From an uncultured Eubacteriales bacterium (GTDB taxonomy: Bacteria; Bacillota; Clostridia; Oscillospirales; Acutalibacteraceae), in NCBI GenBank assembly GCA_934561055.1, contig CAKTFN010000005.1, positions 76,527-140,526 on the forward strand: DNA of 64,000 nt. The letters are read 5' to 3'. This document shows positions 43,133-52,074 of the stretch, piece after piece; position 1 is the stretch's first letter; the number at the start of each line of letters is the position of its first letter. The notes under the pieces were generated by a model. That model was not told the origin of the DNA and searched no databases. It saw only the letters and a program-made list of their open reading frames with translations. The translations under genes and the position numbers were made by a program.

Positions 43133-43172
43133 CTCGCTGAGGAATTAACATAATTTTACTATTCCGAGAAGT

Positions 43173-43237
43173 ACGTCAAGTATTACAAAATGTAATACTT
43201 GACGTTTTGATTGACGTACCCTTTTCCGGGTTTTTCT
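43173..43237 (+). terminator. LysR gene terminator and nearby inverted repeats
   Basis: A perfect 14-bp stem (43173-43186 with 43192-43205) is followed by TTTTG. TTGACGTAC at 43211-43219 repeats the left outer arm GTACGTCAA (43171-43179) in reverse. A small hairpin ACCC/GGGT with TTTTT ends at about 43237. The rest of the gap to livJ is promoter and leader. Confidence 0.75.
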
Positions 43238-43351
43238 GAGTGTGTGTCGCTGTATAAGCCGTGTTTTTTTGTGCAATATGTTAAAATTTTGGAATATTTT
43301 TTGTCGTTATCGTGCAAAAAAGCAGAAAATGAGAAGCTTTTCAAAACCTTG

Positions 43352-43380
43352 TTGACAATTAAAAACTGTAATGCTATAAT
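43352..43380 (+). promoter_or_regulatory. livJ promoter
   Basis: TTGACA (43352-43357), 17-base spacer, TATAAT (43375-43380), both exact. The leader of about 95 bases contains CGGG/CCCG and GAGAG/CTCTC complementary segments. Confidence 0.9.
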
Positions 43381-43480
43381 TCTTTCAACATACCGAGAGA
43401 GGAGAAAACGGGGTTACCCGCAAAAAGCGAAAGCTCTCCCTTAGATATGAAATTAAAAAGTTCAGAAAGGACGACTCACA

Positions 43481-44704
43481 ATGAAAACATTCAAAAGAGT
43501 AATGGCTCTTGTCATGGTTGCCGCTCTTTGCCTTTGCTGCTTCGCAGCTTGCGGAAACGGTTCAACCGACGACACCACTTCATCAACCCCTGCCGACAGC
43601 TCAAGCGCAGCAGACGGCAGTAGCACTCCCGCAGCAGACGGCGCAGCTTTCAAGATCGGTTCAACAGGACCGCTCACCGGCGAGGCAGCTATCTACGGTA
43701 AGGCAGTTATGAACGCAGCTCAGATTGCTGTTGACGAAGTCAACGCAGAAGGCAAGATCAAGCTTGAGTTCAAGGGCGAAGACGACGTTGCAGACGGCGA
43801 AACCGCTGTTAACGCATACAACAAGCTTATGGACTGGGGTATGCAGATCCTCATGGGACCGGTTACCACAGGTTCTTCAATCGCTGTAGGCGCAAAGTCA
43901 TATGAAGACAGAGTTTTCTCGCTCACTCCGTCAGGTTCTTCAACCGACATCATCAGCGGCAAGGACAACTTCTTCCAGGTTTGCTTCACCGACCCGAACC
44001 AGGGTACAGGTTCTGCCGACTACATTGCAGAAAACATGAAAGACGCTAAGATCGCTGTTATCTATCGTAACGACGACGCTTACTCACAGGGTATCTTCAA
44101 TACCTTTGAAAAGGAAGCAAAAGCTAAGGGTCTTAACCTTGTTTACACCGGTACCTTCACAAAGGACACCGCAACAGACTTCTCCGTTCAGCTTACTGCT
44201 GCAAAGGCAGCAGGTGCAGACACCGTTTTCCTTCCGATTTATTATCAACCCGCATCGGTTATCCTCAAGCAGGCTAACGACATGAACTACGCTCCGACAT
44301 TCTTCGGTGTTGACGGTATGGACGGTATTCTTACCATGAAGGGCTTTGACACAAAGCTTGCCGAAGGCGTAATGCTTCTTACTCCGTTCTCAGCCGACGC
44401 TGACGACGCAAAGACTCAGGCTTTCGTTAAGAAGTATCAGGAAAAATACGGCGACACTCCGAACCAGTTTGCAGCAGATGCATACGACGGAATTTACATT
44501 CTTGTTGAAGCTCTCCAGAAGGCAGGCTGCACACCGGATATGTCCGCTAAGGATATCTGCGAAAAGCTCATCGAAGTTATGCCGACTCTCAAGTTTGACG
44601 GTCTTACCGGTGAAGGTATGACATGGTCAAAGACCGGCGAAGTTTCAAAGGCTCCGCGCGCAGTTGTTATCAAAGACGGCGTTTATGTAACTCCCGGCAA
44701 ATAA
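43481..44704 (+). CDS. livJ: branched-chain amino acid-binding lipoprotein
   Basis: The receptor of the LIV importer, 407 aa. It has a lipoprotein signal peptide with lipobox CFAAC at about residue 24, a Ser/Thr/Ala linker, and a type I periplasmic-binding fold: FKIGSTGPLTGEAAIYG, IAVIYRNDDAYSQG and GVDGMDGILTMKGFDT. Codon use differs from its neighbours, with many GCA/GTT/GGT codons, consistent with high expression. It is followed by a hairpin before livH. Substrate by family and by the full LivHMGF set. Confidence 0.93.
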   Translation: MKTFKRVMALVMVAALCLCCFAACGNGSTDDTTSSTPADSSSAADGSSTPAADGAAFKIGSTGPLTGEAAIYGKAVMNAAQIAVDEVNAEGKIKLEFKGEDDVADGETAVNAYNKLMDWGMQILMGPVTTGSSIAVGAKSYEDRVFSLTPSGSSTDIISGKDNFFQVCFTDPNQGTGSADYIAENMKDAKIAVIYRNDDAYSQGIFNTFEKEAKAKGLNLVYTGTFTKDTATDFSVQLTAAKAAGADTVFLPIYYQPASVILKQANDMNYAPTFFGVDGMDGILTMKGFDTKLAEGVMLLTPFSADADDAKTQAFVKKYQEKYGDTPNQFAADAYDGIYILVEALQKAGCTPDMSAKDICEKLIEVMPTLKFDGLTGEGMTWSKTGEVSKAPRAVVIKDGVYVTPGK

Positions 44705-44727
44705 TTTATTCCTTTAAACCAAAAGCG

Positions 44728-44774
44728 GCCGGCCGTCCGAGCATCGTGTTCGGCGGTCGGCTTTCGGTTTTTAT
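44728..44774 (+). terminator. intra-operon hairpin between livJ and livH
   Basis: GCCGGCCG (44728-44735) pairs with CGGTCGGC (44754-44761), with a further stem inside, then TTTCGGTTTTT. It probably ends most livJ transcripts, leaving less mRNA for the transporter genes. I see nothing else in the 222-bp gap. Confidence 0.75.
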
Positions 44775-44926
44775 TGAGGTTTCTGAAAACCGGCCGCGGT
44801 TGCAGTCTTTTGTCACATTCACGCGATCGTTTTCAGAGGCCTCAAGAAAAGATGTTATAAAAGAGAGAAAAATTTCAGTATATTAAGCGTCCTTTGACGC
44901 AAAAGTTTAAAAACGAGGTGTATTAA

Positions 44927-45805
44927 ATGGAATTTCTTTCGTATTTAATCAGCGGAATAAGCCTCGGAAGCGTTTATGCCATCATTGCACTCGGCTACAC
45001 AATGGTTTACGGTATTGCAAAAATGCTTAACTTTGCCCACGGCGATGTCATAATGATCGGCGGTTATATTTCATATACTGCCGTTTCGGCAATGAACGTT
45101 CCCGGCTGGCTTTCGGTCATTATTGCAATGGTTGTTTGCACGGTTCTCGGCATAATCATCGAAGGTCTTGCTTATAAGCCCCTTCGTTCCGCTCCGTCGC
45201 TCGCCGTTCTTATCACGGCTATCGGTGTTTCATACTTCCTTCAAAACTCTGCCCTTCTCATTTGGGGCGCAGATCCGAAAACCTATACTTCACTCATCGA
45301 CGGAAACCTGAAACTTTTTGACAACCAGCTTTCAATTTCATACGTTTCAATTCTCACAATCGCTGCCTGCATCGTAATCATGATTGCCCTTTCGGTCTTT
45401 ACTTCTCACAGTAAGATGGGTAAAGCAATGCGTGCCTGCTCCGAAGACAAAGGTGCGGCTCAGCTTATGGGTATCAATGTAAACTTCACGATTTCCGTAA
45501 CATTTGCAATCGGTTCGGCTCTCGCCGCAATCGCAGGAGTTCTTCTTCTTTCCTCTTATCCGTCACTTATGCCGACAACGGGTTCAATGCCCGGAATCAA
45601 GGCCTTCACAGCCGCAGTTTTCGGCGGAATCGGTTCAATTCCCGGCGCCTTCCTCGGCGGTATTCTTCTTGGTGTTATCGAATCGTTCGCAAAGGCATAT
45701 ATTTCAACCCAGCTTGCAAACTCAATCGTTTTTGCCGTTCTGATCATCGTTCTCCTTGTTCGTCCGACCGGACTTCTCGGAAAGCGCATTCAGGAAAAAG
45801 TTTAA
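44927..45805 (+). CDS. livH: branched-chain amino acid permease LivH
   Basis: A 292-aa inner-membrane subunit with about 8 spans. Family motifs: GSVYAIIALGYTMVYGIAKMLNFAHGD at the N-terminus (residues 13-40) and AFTAAVFGGIGSIPGAFLGG near 225, the loop that contacts LivG/LivF. GAGGTG precedes the ATG. Twelve bp upstream of livM. Confidence 0.95.
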   Translation: MEFLSYLISGISLGSVYAIIALGYTMVYGIAKMLNFAHGDVIMIGGYISYTAVSAMNVPGWLSVIIAMVVCTVLGIIIEGLAYKPLRSAPSLAVLITAIGVSYFLQNSALLIWGADPKTYTSLIDGNLKLFDNQLSISYVSILTIAACIVIMIALSVFTSHSKMGKAMRACSEDKGAAQLMGINVNFTISVTFAIGSALAAIAGVLLLSSYPSLMPTTGSMPGIKAFTAAVFGGIGSIPGAFLGGILLGVIESFAKAYISTQLANSIVFAVLIIVLLVRPTGLLGKRIQEKV

Positions 45806-45817
45806 GGAGGGTTTGAC

Positions 45818-46924
45818 ATGAGTAAAGTTAAAAGCATGAAAAAATCTTCCGTCCGCAACGCAGCAACTTACGGCATAGTTGTTCTTGCATTCGTCCTTGT
45901 TTCAATCTTTTCCAAAGCGGGAGTTCTCAGCCGTTCGGCGCAGGGACTTCTTGTTCCGGTTTGTTGCTATATTGTTATGGCAATTTCACTTAACCTCACA
46001 GTCGGAATTCTCGGTGAACTCAGCCTCGGCCACGCAGGTTTCATGAGCATCGGCGCTTTCACTGGCGTAATCGTTTCAATGAGCCTTCAGGCGGCAATTC
46101 CGAGCGTTGCACTTCGCCTTTTGATTGCAATTCTTTCCGGTATGATTATTGCGGCTGTTGCAGGTTTCATAATCGGTATTCCCGTTCTTAAACTTCGCGG
46201 CGACTACCTTGCAATCGTTACCCTTGCCTTCGGCGAAATCATCAAAGAGCTCATCAACTGCCTCCTCGTTGGCATCGATGAAAACGGACTTCACTTCATC
46301 TTTAACCCGACCGGAGCAAAAAGTGCGGATGACCTCGGACTCACCGAAGCCGGAAAGGTCATCATCAAAGGCGCACAAGGCGCAACCGGAACGGCAACAA
46401 TCGCAAACTTTACAACCGGTATCATCCTCATTCTCGTTTCTCTTTTCATCGTTTTGAACTTTGTTAACAGCCGTACCGGACGCGCGGTTCTTGCAATCAG
46501 AGACAACAGAATCGCTGCGGAATCCTGCGGAATCAACATCACAAAGTATAAAATGATTGCCTTTGTTATTTCGGCGGCCATCGCCGGAGCGGCAGGCGCT
46601 CTTTACGGAATGAACTATTCAAACCTCACCTCATCAAAGTTTGACTTCAACACATCAATCCTCATTCTTGTTTTCGTCGTTCTCGGCGGACTCGGAAACA
46701 TGCTCGGTTCAATCATTGCCGCAACCGTTTTGTATGTCCTTCCCGAAGCGCTTCGTGAATTTGCCGATTACAGAATGCTTATGTATGCAATCGTTCTCAT
46801 TCTCGTAATGCTCGCAACAAACAATCCGACGGTCAAGAATCTCTTCCTGAAGATTGTTCCGGGCAAAAAGAAAGAAAAAGCCGAAGACAAAAAAGGAGTT
46901 AAAAAGGAGGGAGCCTCGAAATGA
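45818..46924 (+). CDS. livM: branched-chain amino acid permease LivM
   Basis: The second membrane subunit, 368 aa, about 9-10 spans. It has SLNLTVGILGELSLGHAGFM near 50, LRGDYLAIVTLAFGEI near 130 and FVVLGGLGNMLGSIIAA near 287. A lysine-rich tail (PGKKKEKAEDKKGVKKEG) extends into the cytoplasm. Its stop overlaps the livG start as ATGA. Confidence 0.95.
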   Translation: MSKVKSMKKSSVRNAATYGIVVLAFVLVSIFSKAGVLSRSAQGLLVPVCCYIVMAISLNLTVGILGELSLGHAGFMSIGAFTGVIVSMSLQAAIPSVALRLLIAILSGMIIAAVAGFIIGIPVLKLRGDYLAIVTLAFGEIIKELINCLLVGIDENGLHFIFNPTGAKSADDLGLTEAGKVIIKGAQGATGTATIANFTTGIILILVSLFIVLNFVNSRTGRAVLAIRDNRIAAESCGINITKYKMIAFVISAAIAGAAGALYGMNYSNLTSSKFDFNTSILILVFVVLGGLGNMLGSIIAATVLYVLPEALREFADYRMLMYAIVLILVMLATNNPTVKNLFLKIVPGKKKEKAEDKKGVKKEGASK

Positions 46925-47769
46925 AAAACTTTGAAAAAGGCAATATGGTTCCCGTTCCGAGCCATTCGATAATTCCCGAAAGAGACATCGGTGAAACACC
47001 GGTTCTTGAATGCATCCACCTCGGAATCGACTTCGGCGGACTTCGTGCCGTTGACGATTTCAACTTCACAATCGGAAAAACCGAAATTGCCGGTCTCATC
47101 GGTCCGAACGGCGCAGGTAAAACAACAATCTTCAACCTTCTCACGAAGGTTTATACCCCGACAAGGGGAACAATCGTAATCAACGGAATGGACACTTCCG
47201 GAAAGAACACCGTTCAAATCAACAAAATGGGTGTTGCAAGAACATTCCAGAATATCAGACTTTTCTCGAATCTCTCCGTTGAGGACAACGTAAGAATCGG
47301 CCTTCATAACCGTGAAAAATACACAACCGCTTCCGGCATTCTCCGCCTCCCCTCTTATTGGAAGAAGGAAAAGGCAATGCACGAAAGAGCAATGGAACTT
47401 CTTTCAATCTTCGACATGGAAGACGTTGCAAACTGGAAAGCCGGTTCACTCCCATACGGTGCGCAAAGACGTCTTGAAATTGTCCGTGCGCTTGCAACCG
47501 ATCCGAAACTTCTTCTTCTTGACGAACCAGCGGCCGGTATGAACCCGAACGAAACCGCAGACCTCATGGAAAACATCGTTAAGATTCGCGACACGTTCAA
47601 AATCGCCGTTCTTCTCATTGAGCATGACATGAACCTTGTTATGGGTATCTGCGAAGGTATCTGCGTTTTGAACTTCGGTCAGATCATCGCAAAGGGTACG
47701 GCACAGGAGATTCAGTCCAACCCGGCTGTTATCGAAGCATATCTCGGCAACAAGAAAAAGGAGGACTGA
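46921..47769 (+). CDS. livG: branched-chain amino acid ABC transporter ATPase LivG
   Basis: A 282-aa nucleotide-binding subunit: Walker A GPNGAGKTTIFNLL near 64, the signature replaced by LPYGAQRRLEIVRAL near 178, Walker B LLLLDEPAAGMNP near 200 and the switch histidine in LLIEHDM. It has about 25 extra N-terminal residues (MKNFEKGNMVPVPSH) before the usual start. GGAGGG lies upstream. Co-translated with livM. Confidence 0.95.
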   Translation: MKNFEKGNMVPVPSHSIIPERDIGETPVLECIHLGIDFGGLRAVDDFNFTIGKTEIAGLIGPNGAGKTTIFNLLTKVYTPTRGTIVINGMDTSGKNTVQINKMGVARTFQNIRLFSNLSVEDNVRIGLHNREKYTTASGILRLPSYWKKEKAMHERAMELLSIFDMEDVANWKAGSLPYGAQRRLEIVRALATDPKLLLLDEPAAGMNPNETADLMENIVKIRDTFKIAVLLIEHDMNLVMGICEGICVLNFGQIIAKGTAQEIQSNPAVIEAYLGNKKKED

Positions 47770-47773
47770 GAAA

Positions 47774-48478
47774 ATGGCAATGTTAAAAGTTGAAAACATC
47801 AACGTTTATTACGGAAGCATTCACGCAATCAAGGACATCAGCTTTGAAGTTAACCAAGGCGAAATCGTTACCCTCATCGGTGCGAACGGCGCAGGCAAAA
47901 GCACAACGCTTCAAACCGTTTCCGGTCTTCTTCGTTCAAAGACCGGCTCAATAACTTTCCTTGACGAAAGAATTGACCACATTCCGGCACACAAGCTTGT
48001 TTCAAAGGGTCTTGCGCAAGTTCCCGAAGGCAGACGAATCTTCCTTCAAATGTCCGTTATGGAAAACCTCCAGATGGGTGCTTACACAAGCAAGGGAAAC
48101 ACAAAAGAAGACCTTGAAAACGTTTTTGAGCGTTTCCCCCGCCTCAAGGAAAGAACGAACCAGATTGCCGGAACTCTTTCCGGCGGCGAGCAGCAGATGC
48201 TTGCAATGGGACGCGCCCTCATGAGCCGCCCGAAGCTTTTGATGCTTGACGAACCGTCAATGGGTCTTGCACCCATCCTTGTTGAGCAGATTTTCGACAT
48301 CATCAAGGAGCTTCACAAAGCAGGTTCAACCATTCTTCTTGTTGAACAGAACGCTGAAATGGCGCTGAAAGTTGCCGACAGAGCGTATGTTCTTGAATCG
48401 GGAAGAATCACCCTCACCGGAACCGGCGCAGAACTCGCCGCAAGTGATCAAATCAAAAAGGCTTATCTCGGCGGCTGA
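47774..48478 (+). CDS. livF: branched-chain amino acid ABC transporter ATPase LivF
   Basis: The second ATPase, 234 aa: Walker A GANGAGKSTTLQTV near 37, the family motif VPEGRRIFLQMSV, the signature LSGGEQQMLAMGRAL near 137, Walker B LLMLDEPSMGLAP and the switch region LLVEQNAEMAL. Last gene of the operon, four bp after livG, followed by a strong terminator. Confidence 0.95.
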   Translation: MAMLKVENINVYYGSIHAIKDISFEVNQGEIVTLIGANGAGKSTTLQTVSGLLRSKTGSITFLDERIDHIPAHKLVSKGLAQVPEGRRIFLQMSVMENLQMGAYTSKGNTKEDLENVFERFPRLKERTNQIAGTLSGGEQQMLAMGRALMSRPKLLMLDEPSMGLAPILVEQIFDIIKELHKAGSTILLVEQNAEMALKVADRAYVLESGRITLTGTGAELAASDQIKKAYLGG

Positions 48479-48490
48479 CAGCAAAACAAA

Positions 48491-48533
48491 GCCCCGAAGA
48501 AGTTTGGAACGCTTCTTCGGGGCTGTTGTTTTT
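48491..48533 (+). terminator. liv operon terminator
   Basis: A perfect 12-bp stem (48491-48502 with 48512-48523) followed by TGTTGTTTTT. Confidence 0.93.
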
Positions 48534-48537
48534 ATAC

Positions 48538-48740
48538 TTACTTAGTTTTTGACGTTCCTGTCACCTTTTTTGCCATTTGTTCAAACTCAGCCGGTGCAAA
48601 GCTTTTTATTGAAATTTTGTAATCCGTGTTTTTGAATGATTCAACTAATTTTGCCGGCGTTGCGGAAACGTACTTTCCGTTTTTTCGTGATTTTCATATC
48701 AAAAATGATTTGCGATTCTTGAAGCAACACCGCACAAATA
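48538..48740 (-). pseudogene. C-terminal remnant of a paralogue of the exported cassette protein
   Basis: The last 49 codons read RKNGKYVSATPAKLVES, then KNTDYKISIKSFAPAEFEQM and a TAA at 48538. The start resembles ENGKYVSNTPKSFLVGDP in the intact protein at 50553-51233. Upstream the same frame stops at a TGA near 48698, but a neighbouring frame (PYLCGVASRIANHF) resembles the next block of that protein (TYCVAGAVQGKLTL), so a frameshift is likely. No start codon is left. It lies at the far end of the decayed cassette copy. Confidence 0.6.
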
Positions 48741-48841
48741 AGGCACACGCCTTGATTGAATATGTTTCCGTCATGCTGCGCAAAAAATTCTTGATTTACG
48801 AAAGCAAACCTGAAAGTTCTTGTACAACCTGACGAAAAATT

Positions 48842-49321
48842 TTACTTCGCAATCCGCACACCCCTATTGAGCGGTATTGCCTTAATAAAAAATGCGGATA
48901 AAAACATATTTGTTGCTGTCAACAATATTAACATAACCCACAAGATCCACGACCAAGGTGCAAAAGAATAATCTTTCCATGGTGGAACTTCGCCGAAGAG
49001 ACTTCCTTGGTGTTCAATAAAAGGTAAGTAAGCAAAGATTATTATTGAAACTATTGTTAAAAATGAATTTATTGCTGAAAATGCTTTTAAATTTCGTTCC
49101 TTGCTGTTTTTGAAATAGTATATACCCGAAACGAGCGAAAAGGCAGAAAAAACGATTATAAGGAACATAGCTAAAAATCTTAATGCGTTGTTTTTTTCAA
49201 GCAACAAAAAAACCGGATGGAACAAACGACTTACTATTGGCACCCAATTGTATATCAAAACGAGAAACGCATATACATTTGCAAAAATATTAAGTGCAAA
49301 CATTATTTTGCTTTTTTTCAT
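48842..49321 (-). CDS. four-span membrane protein of unknown function
   Basis: A 159-aa protein with four hydrophobic segments: IMFALNIFANVYAFLVLIY, FLAMFLIIVFSAFSLVSG, INSFLTIVSIIIFAYLPF and WILWVMLILLTATNMFLSAF. The second loop pair is rich in aromatic residues. ATG 49321 has AGGTGA six bases upstream. It sits inside the decayed sigma cassette copy, between the truncated anti-sigma gene and the remnant at 48538, and has no counterpart in the intact copy. Low GC sets it apart from its neighbours. No family recognised. Confidence 0.65.
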   Translation of the reverse strand: MKKSKIMFALNIFANVYAFLVLIYNWVPIVSRLFHPVFLLLEKNNALRFLAMFLIIVFSAFSLVSGIYYFKNSKERNLKAFSAINSFLTIVSIIIFAYLPFIEHQGSLFGEVPPWKDYSFAPWSWILWVMLILLTATNMFLSAFFIKAIPLNRGVRIAK

Positions 49322-49459
49322 GACCTTCACCTTCTTATTAATGATGGTTAATTGGCAACAAAATTGGTTTTACCTCCTTTTTTCCTAAAGTCTAATCGCT
49401 TTACATACTGTTAAAAAATTAAAGACGTAGTTTTTTGCACTTTGTAAAGACAACCATGT

Positions 49460-49828
49460 TCAATTTTGTTTAAATAATTCAACAAAAATATTAAGCAAAT
49501 CAATAATAGCTGTCGTTGCCGATACGGCAAATGCACTTATCAAAAAGAATGTTGCAACAGCAATCAAATATTTAATTGATACTCGACTTTTGCCGTTTGA
49601 TTTCACACCATCGGAATCCTCTCCTTTCGCTTCGTTCTTTTTGAGCCTGTCAATTTCGTCAAGACAGCTTTCAATCAGCTCGGTGTCCATTTCTTCCTCG
49701 GACTTTGAAAGCTCCTCTTCAATAATTTCAGAAAGCTCTTTTTCGGTGAGCGCATCCTAACCGTCTTTTGAAAAAAGCTTCAAATAATCTCTGTCTTTAA
49801 CCACTTTACGTTTTCCTCCTGCGGTCAT
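49460..49828 (-). pseudogene. truncated anti-sigma gene with internal stop (second copy)
   Basis: From ATG 49828 the frame matches the anti-sigma gene at 51288-52016 almost word for word (MTAGGKRKVVKDRDYLKLFS) until codon 24, which is TAG (49757-49759) where the intact copy has GAG. After it the frame stays open: DALTEKELSEIIEEEL, then MDTELIESCLDEIDRLKK, then a different membrane span and a stop at 49460. The 140-residue outer domain is missing. Restart at the internal ATG (MDTEL, 49690) could still give a 76-aa membrane peptide. Confidence 0.8.
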
Positions 49829-49886
49829 CTATATAGTCTCCGAATATCAAAAACGTTCCATAAAAATTTTGCACAAATCGTTTGTG

Positions 49887-50437
49887 CTATTTTTGTCGGT
49901 TTTCAACATAAGTTTTCGCAAATTCTTTAGCCTTGATTTTGAGCCGAAAAATCTTCTTTCTGACGTTCGACTCCGTTGTGTCAAGCTTTAAGGCAATTTC
50001 TTTCGCTTTATTTTTCAAAACGAACCGTTCACGAAAAAGAAATGTTTCCTCCTTTGAAAGGCTTTTTAAGAAGTCGCCTTTTGTCAAAAGCAGATCTTCC
50101 CCGGAAAGTTCGACTTCGTAAAAAGCTTCCGCTTTTTTGTCCGAAACGATTGCGGCAAGTTCATCGGTCAGCGAAACGACATTTTCACTTTTCCTTTTGC
50201 TTCTTTATAGATGCCGTTTATTTTGTTGTTTGCAACCTTCGTCAGCCACGCTTTTGGGTAGGTAATTGTTTTTTTGCTTTCAAGCGCAAGCAAAAGGTCA
50301 AGAAAAATGTCCTGAACGCAGTCGTTCACCATGTCGGGTAAGCTTTGAAGCTTAAAAGCGCAAAATTTTCTTATGTAAGGCTCATGCTCTTTCCAAAGTT
50401 TTTCTGCCGAGTGCCTTGCCTCGTCTTTCATTTTCAT
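49887..50437 (-). pseudogene. frameshifted sigma factor gene (second copy)
   Basis: Nearly identical to the intact sigma gene at 52075-52626. The frame runs from MKMKDEARHSAEKLW to KEAKGKVKMSFR and stops at 50168. The region 4 part (KEETFLFRERFVLKNKAKEI) continues in another frame to 49887. The cause is visible: GAAGCAAAAGG here against GAAGCAAAAAGG in the intact copy, one A lost from a run of five. Only the region 2 half could be made. Confidence 0.85.
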
Positions 50438-50502
50438 TAAAAAATCCCCTTAAAAAGGTATTTGTCGAAAACAGTATATCACATTATATTGCCGAAAGTC
50501 AA

Positions 50503-50538
50503 ATAAAAAATCCCTCGAAGTTAGAGGCTTCGAGGGAT
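50503..50538 (-). terminator. terminator of the intact sigma cassette
   Basis: ATCCCTCGAAG (50510-50520) pairs with CTTCGAGGGAT (50528-50538), followed on the minus strand by TTTTTTATTT. A near copy is at 52694-52724. Confidence 0.9.
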
Positions 50539-50552
50539 TGTTCGTCTATGTT

Positions 50553-51233
50553 TTACTTTTTTTCAAGCTCCCTGTACTCCTCAAGAGTAAAGCTTGTTTT
50601 CGGGTCACCGACCAAAAAGCTTTTCGGTGTATTTGAAACGTACTTTCCGTTTTCAAGCGTAAGCTTGCCTTGAACCGCCCCGGCAACGCAATATGTTTTG
50701 TCAGTATCAACGTATCCTTTCAGATGCTCACCTTTCGGGTCAATTTTGTATACGGCAAAAATCACCTCGTCGCCGACAAAGGAAGGGATGTAGCCGGAGT
50801 AGCTGACAAGCTGCGAAGTAAGGCTGTCCGTTCCGCCGAACTCAAGAACGTCAATCGTTTCGTCTTCAAAGCTGCCTTTGAAAACCTCCTTGATTTTTAC
50901 GGTTGAGCAGGTATAATAATCTTTCTTTTCTCCGTTTTCAATTACAATCGGCTTTGTTTTAATCACCGTTCCGAAAAGGAACGAAAGCTTATTGTCCGAA
51001 AACTTTTCCTCCTCTGTTTTATACATATCGACAGGTTCAATAAAAACAATCGCATCCGGTTTCCGTTCTTTTTGAACGGTTGTTTTTGGTACGGTTTCGG
51101 CTGTCAGTGCCGTATTGTCTGTTTGATTTTTTGCGTTAATGCTTGTGGTTTTGTCATTTGACGCATATACGATAAAGCAAATTGACGCAAGACAAAACAC
51201 CGCTGTGAATAGCAATGCTGTTATTCTTTTCAT
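50553..51233 (-). CDS. exported protein of the sigma cassette, unknown function
   Basis: A 226-aa protein with a signal or anchor segment (MKRITALLFTAVFCLASIC), a polar linker, and a globular domain beginning near residue 55 (PDAIVFIEPVDMYKTEEEKF). It includes TVIKTKPIVIENGEKKDYY and ends in FTLEEYRELEKK. I do not recognise the family. ATG 51233 has AGGAGG nearby; the longer frame to 51287 starts inside the anti-sigma stop region. It is the third gene of the sigma/anti-sigma/exported protein set, followed by a terminator. The neighbours suggest it is the product or the sensor of that circuit. Confidence 0.8.
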   Translation of the reverse strand: MKRITALLFTAVFCLASICFIVYASNDKTTSINAKNQTDNTALTAETVPKTTVQKERKPDAIVFIEPVDMYKTEEEKFSDNKLSFLFGTVIKTKPIVIENGEKKDYYTCSTVKIKEVFKGSFEDETIDVLEFGGTDSLTSQLVSYSGYIPSFVGDEVIFAVYKIDPKGEHLKGYVDTDKTYCVAGAVQGKLTLENGKYVSNTPKSFLVGDPKTSFTLEEYRELEKK

Positions 51234-51287
51234 AGATTTATCCTCCTGTTTTACGGCGACCGTCTGTACCGTAAAAGCAACAGGCAA

Positions 51288-52016
51288 TCACCTTGTTTTT
51301 AAAAATTCCGTTAACTGAAAAAGTGAAATCGGCATTTGAATTACATAATAATTTTCACCCGATTTATAAACGGCTGTGTATCCGCCGTAGTAGCGGTAAA
51401 TGTCTGCACCGGTGTTCGAAAGTTCAGGCAAATTGAGTTTTTCCCCTTCAATCGATTGTTTCTTTTTCCCGACCGTGAGGGTGCAGTTTTCCTCTTGGTA
51501 TACAAAAGAAATTTTGATTATTTTTTCTTCCTCTATGCTGTCTAAAAAGCCCATTTTAGCTGTTTCGGCTTTAACCGAAAGAATGTTGCACTCATTTGTG
51601 AACAACGCTTCGGGAAGCTTTGCCGAACCGTAACCGCTTTTCTCAAGCACCGAATATACCTCTTTGGCGGCATTGTTTTCGGCCTCGGGTTTCGGCTTTT
51701 GAACGTTCAGCCATACCGAAAGCGTAATTACGAACACTGCGGCAACCGCTGCCACGGCGGTGAGCCATTTTATAATTCGCCTGTTCTTTAGCTTTTCATC
51801 GGTATTCTCCCCTTTCGTTTCTCTCTTTTTGAGCCTGTCAATTTCGTCAAGACAGCTTTCAATCAGCTCGGTGTCCATTTCTTTCTCCGGCTTTGAAAGC
51901 TCCTCTTCAATAATTTCAGAAAGCTCTTTTTCGGTGAGTGCATCCTCACCGTCTTTTGAAAAAAGCTTCAAATAATCTCTGTCTTTAACCACTTTACGTT
52001 TTCCTCCTGCTGTCAT
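51288..52016 (-). CDS. probable membrane anti-sigma factor
   Basis: A 242-aa single-span protein. The N-terminal 80 residues are cytoplasmic, acidic and helical (LTEKELSEIIEEELSKPEKE; ELIESCLDEIDRLKKRE), followed by one span (WLTAVAAVAAVFVITLSVWL) and a 140-residue outer domain. It has no zinc HxxxCxxC motif. The anti-sigma role is inferred from its place directly after an ECF-like sigma gene (58 bp) and from its topology. GGAG lies 9 bases before ATG 52016. Confidence 0.7.
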   Translation of the reverse strand: MTAGGKRKVVKDRDYLKLFSKDGEDALTEKELSEIIEEELSKPEKEMDTELIESCLDEIDRLKKRETKGENTDEKLKNRRIIKWLTAVAAVAAVFVITLSVWLNVQKPKPEAENNAAKEVYSVLEKSGYGSAKLPEALFTNECNILSVKAETAKMGFLDSIEEEKIIKISFVYQEENCTLTVGKKKQSIEGEKLNLPELSNTGADIYRYYGGYTAVYKSGENYYVIQMPISLFQLTEFLKTR

Positions 52017-52074
52017 CTATATAGTCTCCGAATATCAAAAACGTTCCATAAAAATTTTGCACAAATCGTGTGTG

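Noticed and set aside
44623..44886. Open frame overlapping the livJ end and the following hairpin
   Set aside because: It runs through the livJ stop region and terminator in another frame and lacks a ribosome site.
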